A stretch of DNA of 6,145 bases from assembly GCA_017652715.1 (NCBI GenBank), contig JAGCAL010000033.1:1-6145 (forward strand). The letters run 5' to 3'. Origin of the DNA: Candidatus Saccharimonadota bacterium (lineage in GTDB: Bacteria; Patescibacteriota; Saccharimonadia; Saccharimonadales; Saccharimonadaceae). The position numbers and the translations under genes are program-made. Positions within the stretch are counted from its first letter, which is position 1. Every line of letters starts with the position of its first letter. Shown piece by piece: positions 5,990 through 6,145 of the stretch. The notes under the pieces were generated by a model. The model saw only the letters and a program-made list of their open reading frames with translations. It did no database searches and had not been told where the DNA came from.

Positions 5990-6145
5990 TTGTGATTATT
6001 ATCAAAATCCCAGTGCATGAGCGCTCAACCTGAGTATTTGATAATGTATTAGCACGTAATTGGGCACCAGGTTGATAAGTGAATAAAGGATAAAGCAGCC
6101 AACGAGTAAGGCGCGAATGCCTGACGGATTTTGTAATAATCACAA
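5990..6145 (+). ncRNA. Candidate structured RNA closed by a ~30-bp imperfect stem
   Basis: The two ends are complementary: 12 continuous pairs (5990-6001 with 6134-6145), 7 pairs (6004-6010 with 6126-6132), 3 pairs (6011-6013 with 6121-6123), 4 pairs (6015-6018 with 6117-6120), an opposed GA/GA 2x2 loop (6019-6020, 6115-6116), then 4 GC pairs (6021-6024 with 6111-6114). Inside, CAACCTG (6026-6032) pairs with CAGGTTG (6068-6074). Possible wobbles (T6002-G6133, T6025-G6110) pair only in a + strand transcript. An alternative inner fold uses ACCAGG (6066-6071) and AGCAGCC (6094-6100), which resemble the conserved core of small bacterial SRP RNA, but the usual UCAG side and GGAA tip are absent. 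Alternatives are an rRNA-leader domain or a MITE-like element with terminal inverted repeats. The stem may continue past the right edge. Confidence 0.45.

Larger units (their letters stand above)
5756..6145. other. 390-nt region without a convincing protein gene
   Basis: No frame on either strand carries a recognisable protein. The longest forward candidate is a 31-codon ATG frame (5842-5937) with GGAGG 17 nt upstream, too far for a good start. A reverse frame is open for about 52 codons from the right edge but looks unlike a known family. What the region does hold is structure: hairpins near the ATPase stop, a tandem AGAATTA (5785-5798), a 7-bp inverted repeat at 5837-5873, a boxA-like element near 5945, and the large terminal stem at 5990-6145. 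This fits an untranslated leader or RNA-gene region better than coding sequence. Confidence 0.55.

Noticed and set aside
6047..6060. Resemblance of the reverse complement (ACGTGCTAAT) to a 23S rRNA 5' segment
   Set aside because: Only about ten bases match the 23S GACGTGCTAATC word, and the flanks do not follow 23S sequence on either side.
5987..6143. Reverse-strand frame open for about 52 codons from near the right edge
   Set aside because: An open stretch of this length is not rare by chance. The translation has no family resemblance, and the terminal self-complementarity explains the sequence better than coding does.
5756..6145. tmRNA or RNase P RNA
   Set aside because: Neither the tmRNA GGGGxTGxTTTGGATTCGAC-type start nor the RNase P GAGGAAAGTCC word is present in the region.
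1..6145. CRISPR array, tRNA gene or insertion sequence
   Set aside because: No regularly spaced 25-40 bp repeats, no tRNA cloverleaf with TTC-A/G loop, and no transposase frame were seen in the window.

Overview
The window reads as chromosome from a small-genome member of the Candidate Phyla Radiation (Patescibacteria), most plausibly a Saccharibacteria-like lineage. This is inferred from gene content and style, not from a marker gene. The clues are a topoisomerase I whose C-terminus has no zinc-ribbon cysteines but has GxFGPY repeats and a Lys-rich tail, a sigma-region-4 plus HARE-HTH fusion regulator, and a membrane-anchored TraD/VirD4-like ATPase with a long N-terminal domain of the kind seen in CPR genomes. 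TGA acts as a stop (2752-2754), so the UGA=Gly code of Gracilibacteria/SR1 is not in use.

Layout, all on the + strand. (1) 1-1518 is the 3' part of topA, entering from the left edge six codons into the active-site segment. (2) 1519-1725 is a very AT-rich intergenic region with weak terminator-like hairpins and one strong promoter (TTGACA, 17-bp spacer, extended TGTTATTAT). That promoter contains an inverted repeat and is flanked by a 9-bp direct repeat. (3) 1726-2754 encodes a DNA-binding regulator with a sigma-70 region 4-like HTH at the N-terminus and three tandem winged-helix-type modules, the middle one being HARE-like. (4) After 19 nt comes a 993-residue FtsK/HerA/TraD-type P-loop ATPase (2774-5755) with one N-terminal membrane segment and a disordered basic C-terminal tail. 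Its start has no clear Shine-Dalgarno, but an extended -10 lies exactly where it would give a leaderless mRNA. (5) 5756-6145 has no convincing protein gene. It holds several inverted repeats, a boxA-like element, and at the right edge a 156-nt element whose two ends pair over about 30 base pairs, a candidate structured RNA.

The genes plausibly share a DNA-topology and DNA-transfer theme. TopA relaxes negative supercoils, and the ATPase is a candidate motor for DNA (or protein-DNA) movement at the membrane. The regulator between them is probably co-transcribed with the ATPase and may control the pair. The functional link is inference from adjacency. The parts most worth a second look are the terminal RNA-like element, the regulator's modular architecture, and the promoter/operator arrangement in front of it.
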